Shown here in pieces: positions 62,829 to 64,000 of a DNA stretch of 64,000 nucleotides. The stretch spans positions 91,858 through 155,857 of the forward strand of contig NZ_JSEP01000012.1 in assembly GCF_001624695.1 (NCBI RefSeq), given 5' to 3'. Origin of the DNA: Labrenzia sp. OB1. GTDB lineage: Bacteria; Pseudomonadota; Alphaproteobacteria; Rhizobiales; Stappiaceae. Both the position numbers and the translations under genes were made by a program. Positions within the stretch are counted from its first letter, which is position 1, and every line of letters starts with the position of its first letter. A model generated the notes under the pieces. The model was not told the DNA's origin and searched no databases. It saw nothing but the letters and a program-made list of their open reading frames with translations.

Positions 62829-63130
62829 TCCACACCCCCTGTCATCTCTCCCCGAAACCTGTCGTGCCACCCCACGCAGCGCACCACGCGCGCGTTGGCC
62901 TGCCCGAGCGCCCGGTCGGTCTTGATCAGCGCCAGGTCGAGCGGATCGCCGACTTGAACGCCGGAACGCTCTCGCTCACGACAGTCTGGTGGCAATTCAG
63001 GCGGCGCGGTCTCCGCCGCAGCAGCCGCGCCAAGCCTGGCGCCGGCACCGGCCGCCCGGTCCCTATCGGTTTGACAGGCGCTCAAGAAGAGGCCGATCGA
63101 CAACAGCATCAACAGTCGAAACATAATCAT
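62825..63130 (-). CDS. Outer-membrane spanin-like lipoprotein (Rz1-type)
   Basis: This 101-residue protein has a short lipoprotein signal (lipobox FLSAC, Cys at about residue 19), a Pro/Ala-rich segment (ETAPPELPPDCR), and a tail with RALGQANARVVRCVGWHD, a pattern seen in o-spanin partners of rhizobial phages. It overlaps the 3' end of the coiled-coil i-spanin-like gene in another frame, the classic Rz/Rz1 arrangement. It would fuse inner and outer membranes in the last lysis step. Confidence 0.6.
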   Translation of the reverse strand: MIMFRLLMLLSIGLFLSACQTDRDRAAGAGARLGAAAAAETAPPELPPDCRERERSGVQVGDPLDLALIKTDRALGQANARVVRCVGWHDRFRGEMTGGVE

Positions 63131-63413
63131 CCAGCTCCAGGGCTTGTTGGGTGCGCAGGGCTTCGGACTCCGTCAGCTGTTGCTGAAAGGAGAAGTTTGC
63201 GGTTTCCAGCGCGGCAGTGCGCCGTTTGAGTACGGCCAGCTCGGCCTCGGCCGCGGCCAGTTCAACATCGGCGACATAAGAGGAAACGGCCGCGCGCACG
63301 GCACTCGACTTGTCGAACGTGTGCCAGGTGAAAAGCGCCAGCCCGACTGCCGCAAAGGCGGTCAGGATGGCGCCGGTTCTGGATGTCCAGAACCAGCTGA
63401 GGGCGGCGAACAT
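63063..63413 (-). CDS. Inner-membrane spanin-like protein (Rz-type)
   Basis: This 116-residue protein has one N-terminal transmembrane segment (TGAILTAFAAVGLALFTWHTF) and a long coiled coil (AAAEAELAVLKRRTAALETA and beyond), the structure of an i-spanin. ATG at 63413 overlaps the stop of the upstream gene by one base (TGATG). Its last 68 bases overlap the lipoprotein gene. The longer frame to 63527 is not used because it reads back through the upstream holin-like gene. Confidence 0.65.
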   Translation of the reverse strand: MFAALSWFWTSRTGAILTAFAAVGLALFTWHTFDKSSAVRAAVSSYVADVELAAAEAELAVLKRRTAALETANFSFQQQLTESEALRTQQALELDDYVSTVDAVVDRPLLERLSNR

Positions 63414-63631
63414 CAGCCGTAGTCCTGCGGTAGGCGGGTCTTCTTCGGCCACTGTTTGGCAACGACATCGAGGCCGAAGGCTCCGCCGGCGAACAGAAAC
63501 ACCGGTGTCGTCAGCAGCTCCGCCCAATATTGCGCCACGCTACCGCCGCCGCTCCACAGATCGAACCCGCAAAGCACCAGAAGAGCGGCGAGCAAGGCCC
63601 ATGCGGTTTCCCGCTTGTATGTCTTGACCAT
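63413..63631 (-). CDS. Small holin-like membrane protein
   Basis: This 72-residue protein has two to three hydrophobic segments (AWALLAALLVLCGFDLW and LLTTPVFLFAGGAFGLDVV) and a basic C-terminus (KQWPKKTRLPQDYG). It lies directly after the endolysin gene and overlaps the i-spanin-like gene by one base. AGGAGG lies upstream of its ATG. A holin or antiholin role fits size, topology and position. Confidence 0.62.
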   Translation of the reverse strand: MVKTYKRETAWALLAALLVLCGFDLWSGGGSVAQYWAELLTTPVFLFAGGAFGLDVVAKQWPKKTRLPQDYG

Positions 63632-63643
63632 CGGAAACCTCCT

Positions 63644-64000
63644 TTAGAGACGGGCCGCCTGGACGTGCATCCAGTCAAAATTGGCGGCGCGGCCGAGCGA
63701 AACCCAGCCCTCGGCTTCCCATGCGCGCCAGAACGGAATGGCGTCGTCGAGCGACAGGCGCGCCTGTGGCCGCTTCCAGGACAGGCGGTTGCGTTCCGGA
63801 TCGAAGTCGATGGCAATGCCCCAGGAATGCATGGAATAGCGGCTGCCGCCGCGCATGCGGCGCACGTTCAACGAACCGCCAAAGAGATCGAGACCGAGAT
63901 CCTTGATCTGCCGGTCTGAATAGAGGCCGCGGATCTTGTGAAACGCGCGCTCGGCCGAGGCGGCAACCTTGCTGTGAAGAGTGATCGTGCGCACCGGCAC
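63644..64000 (-). CDS. Peptidase M15-family endolysin (partial at its 5' end)
   Basis: The visible 118 residues are the C-terminal zinc-peptidase core of an M15 (VanY/L-alanyl-D-glutamate peptidase-like) phage endolysin: RRMRGGSRYSMHSWGIAIDFDPERN with the His and Asp zinc ligands, GWVSLGRAANF, and the last His ligand in DWMHVQAARL. The reading frame runs off the window, and the family is usually longer, so the start is missing. It cuts peptidoglycan cross-links during lysis and heads the lysis cassette. Confidence 0.8.
   Translation of the reverse strand: MPVRTITLHSKVAASAERAFHKIRGLYSDRQIKDLGLDLFGGSLNVRRMRGGSRYSMHSWGIAIDFDPERNRLSWKRPQARLSLDDAIPFWRAWEAEGWVSLGRAANFDWMHVQAARL

Larger units (their letters stand above)
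56632..64000. mobile_element. Integrated genomic island / prophage, left end
   Basis: A tyrosine integrase gene lies directly after tRNA-Lys. It is followed by small unrelated genes, a frameshifted gene, an AT-rich gene and a phage-type lysis cassette running to the right edge. These features are typical of a prophage or phage-derived island inserted in the 3' end of a tRNA. The second copy of the tRNA end (attR) is not in the window, so the right boundary is unknown. Confidence 0.75.

Noticed and set aside
1..64000. CRISPR array, toxin-antitoxin pair or insertion sequence
   Set aside because: No regularly spaced repeats, no recognisable toxin-antitoxin pair and no transposase with terminal inverted repeats were found.

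Overview
The window is a GC-rich alphaproteobacterial chromosome segment, most likely order Hyphomicrobiales and perhaps a marine Stappiaceae (Roseibium/Labrenzia-like) lineage. The order assignment rests on gene order and architecture: dusB-ntrB-ntrC-ntrY-ntrX-trkA-dat-hfq-hflX, a fused ispDF, pdhA-pdhB-pdhC-lpd with a lipoyl domain on E1-beta, and lipA next to a COQ10-like gene. The family-level guess is inference only.

Layout. 1-6.1 kb: aldo/keto reductase, LacI regulator, an isolated PHA synthase, an EamA exporter and a Stf0-type sulfotransferase. 6.1-15.5 kb: a RutR-type regulator (coupled to arfB) divergent from a reductive pyrimidine catabolism set: beta-alanine/omega-amino acid aminotransferase, cupin, N-carbamoyl-beta-alanine amidohydrolase, dihydropyrimidinase, and an ABC importer ATPase with two permeases. 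A perfect 16-bp RutR-type operator lies between the two arms. Dihydropyrimidine dehydrogenase and a periplasmic binding protein are not in the window. 15.5-28.1 kb: mazG, hflX, hfq, D-amino acid aminotransferase, trkA, and the NtrYX and NtrBC nitrogen two-component systems behind dusB. 28.3-30.1 kb: ispDF and a CinA/PncC-type amidase.

30.1-31.8 kb: three consecutive small exported proteins that are diverged paralogs of a family I do not recognise (two conserved Cys, a GSH motif, a VAWT motif, a C-terminal RLxxIxxxF motif). This is the most interesting unexplained locus. 31.9-40.3 kb: COQ10/RatA-like protein, lipA, thioesterase, two GlsB-type stress membrane proteins, the pyruvate dehydrogenase operon and ftsB. 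40.4-56.3 kb: pcm broken by a one-base frameshift, mfd, sdhE, recG, DUF502 and DUF454 membrane proteins, a GNAT, glmS, glmU, a membrane-anchored protein with a SPOR-like C-terminus, ccdA, an orphan TAXI-type binding protein and a small acidic protein.

56.6 kb to the right edge: a tRNA-Lys(UUU) gene followed at once by a tyrosine integrase. This is the left end of an integrated element holding small lipoproteins, a peptidoglycan-binding-domain lipoprotein, a frameshifted SRAP (HMCES/YedK) gene, an AT-rich DUF4760-like membrane protein, and a phage-type lysis cassette of M15 endolysin, holin-like proteins and overlapping spanin-like genes. The element runs off the window. No CRISPR array, rRNA gene or intact insertion sequence was seen.
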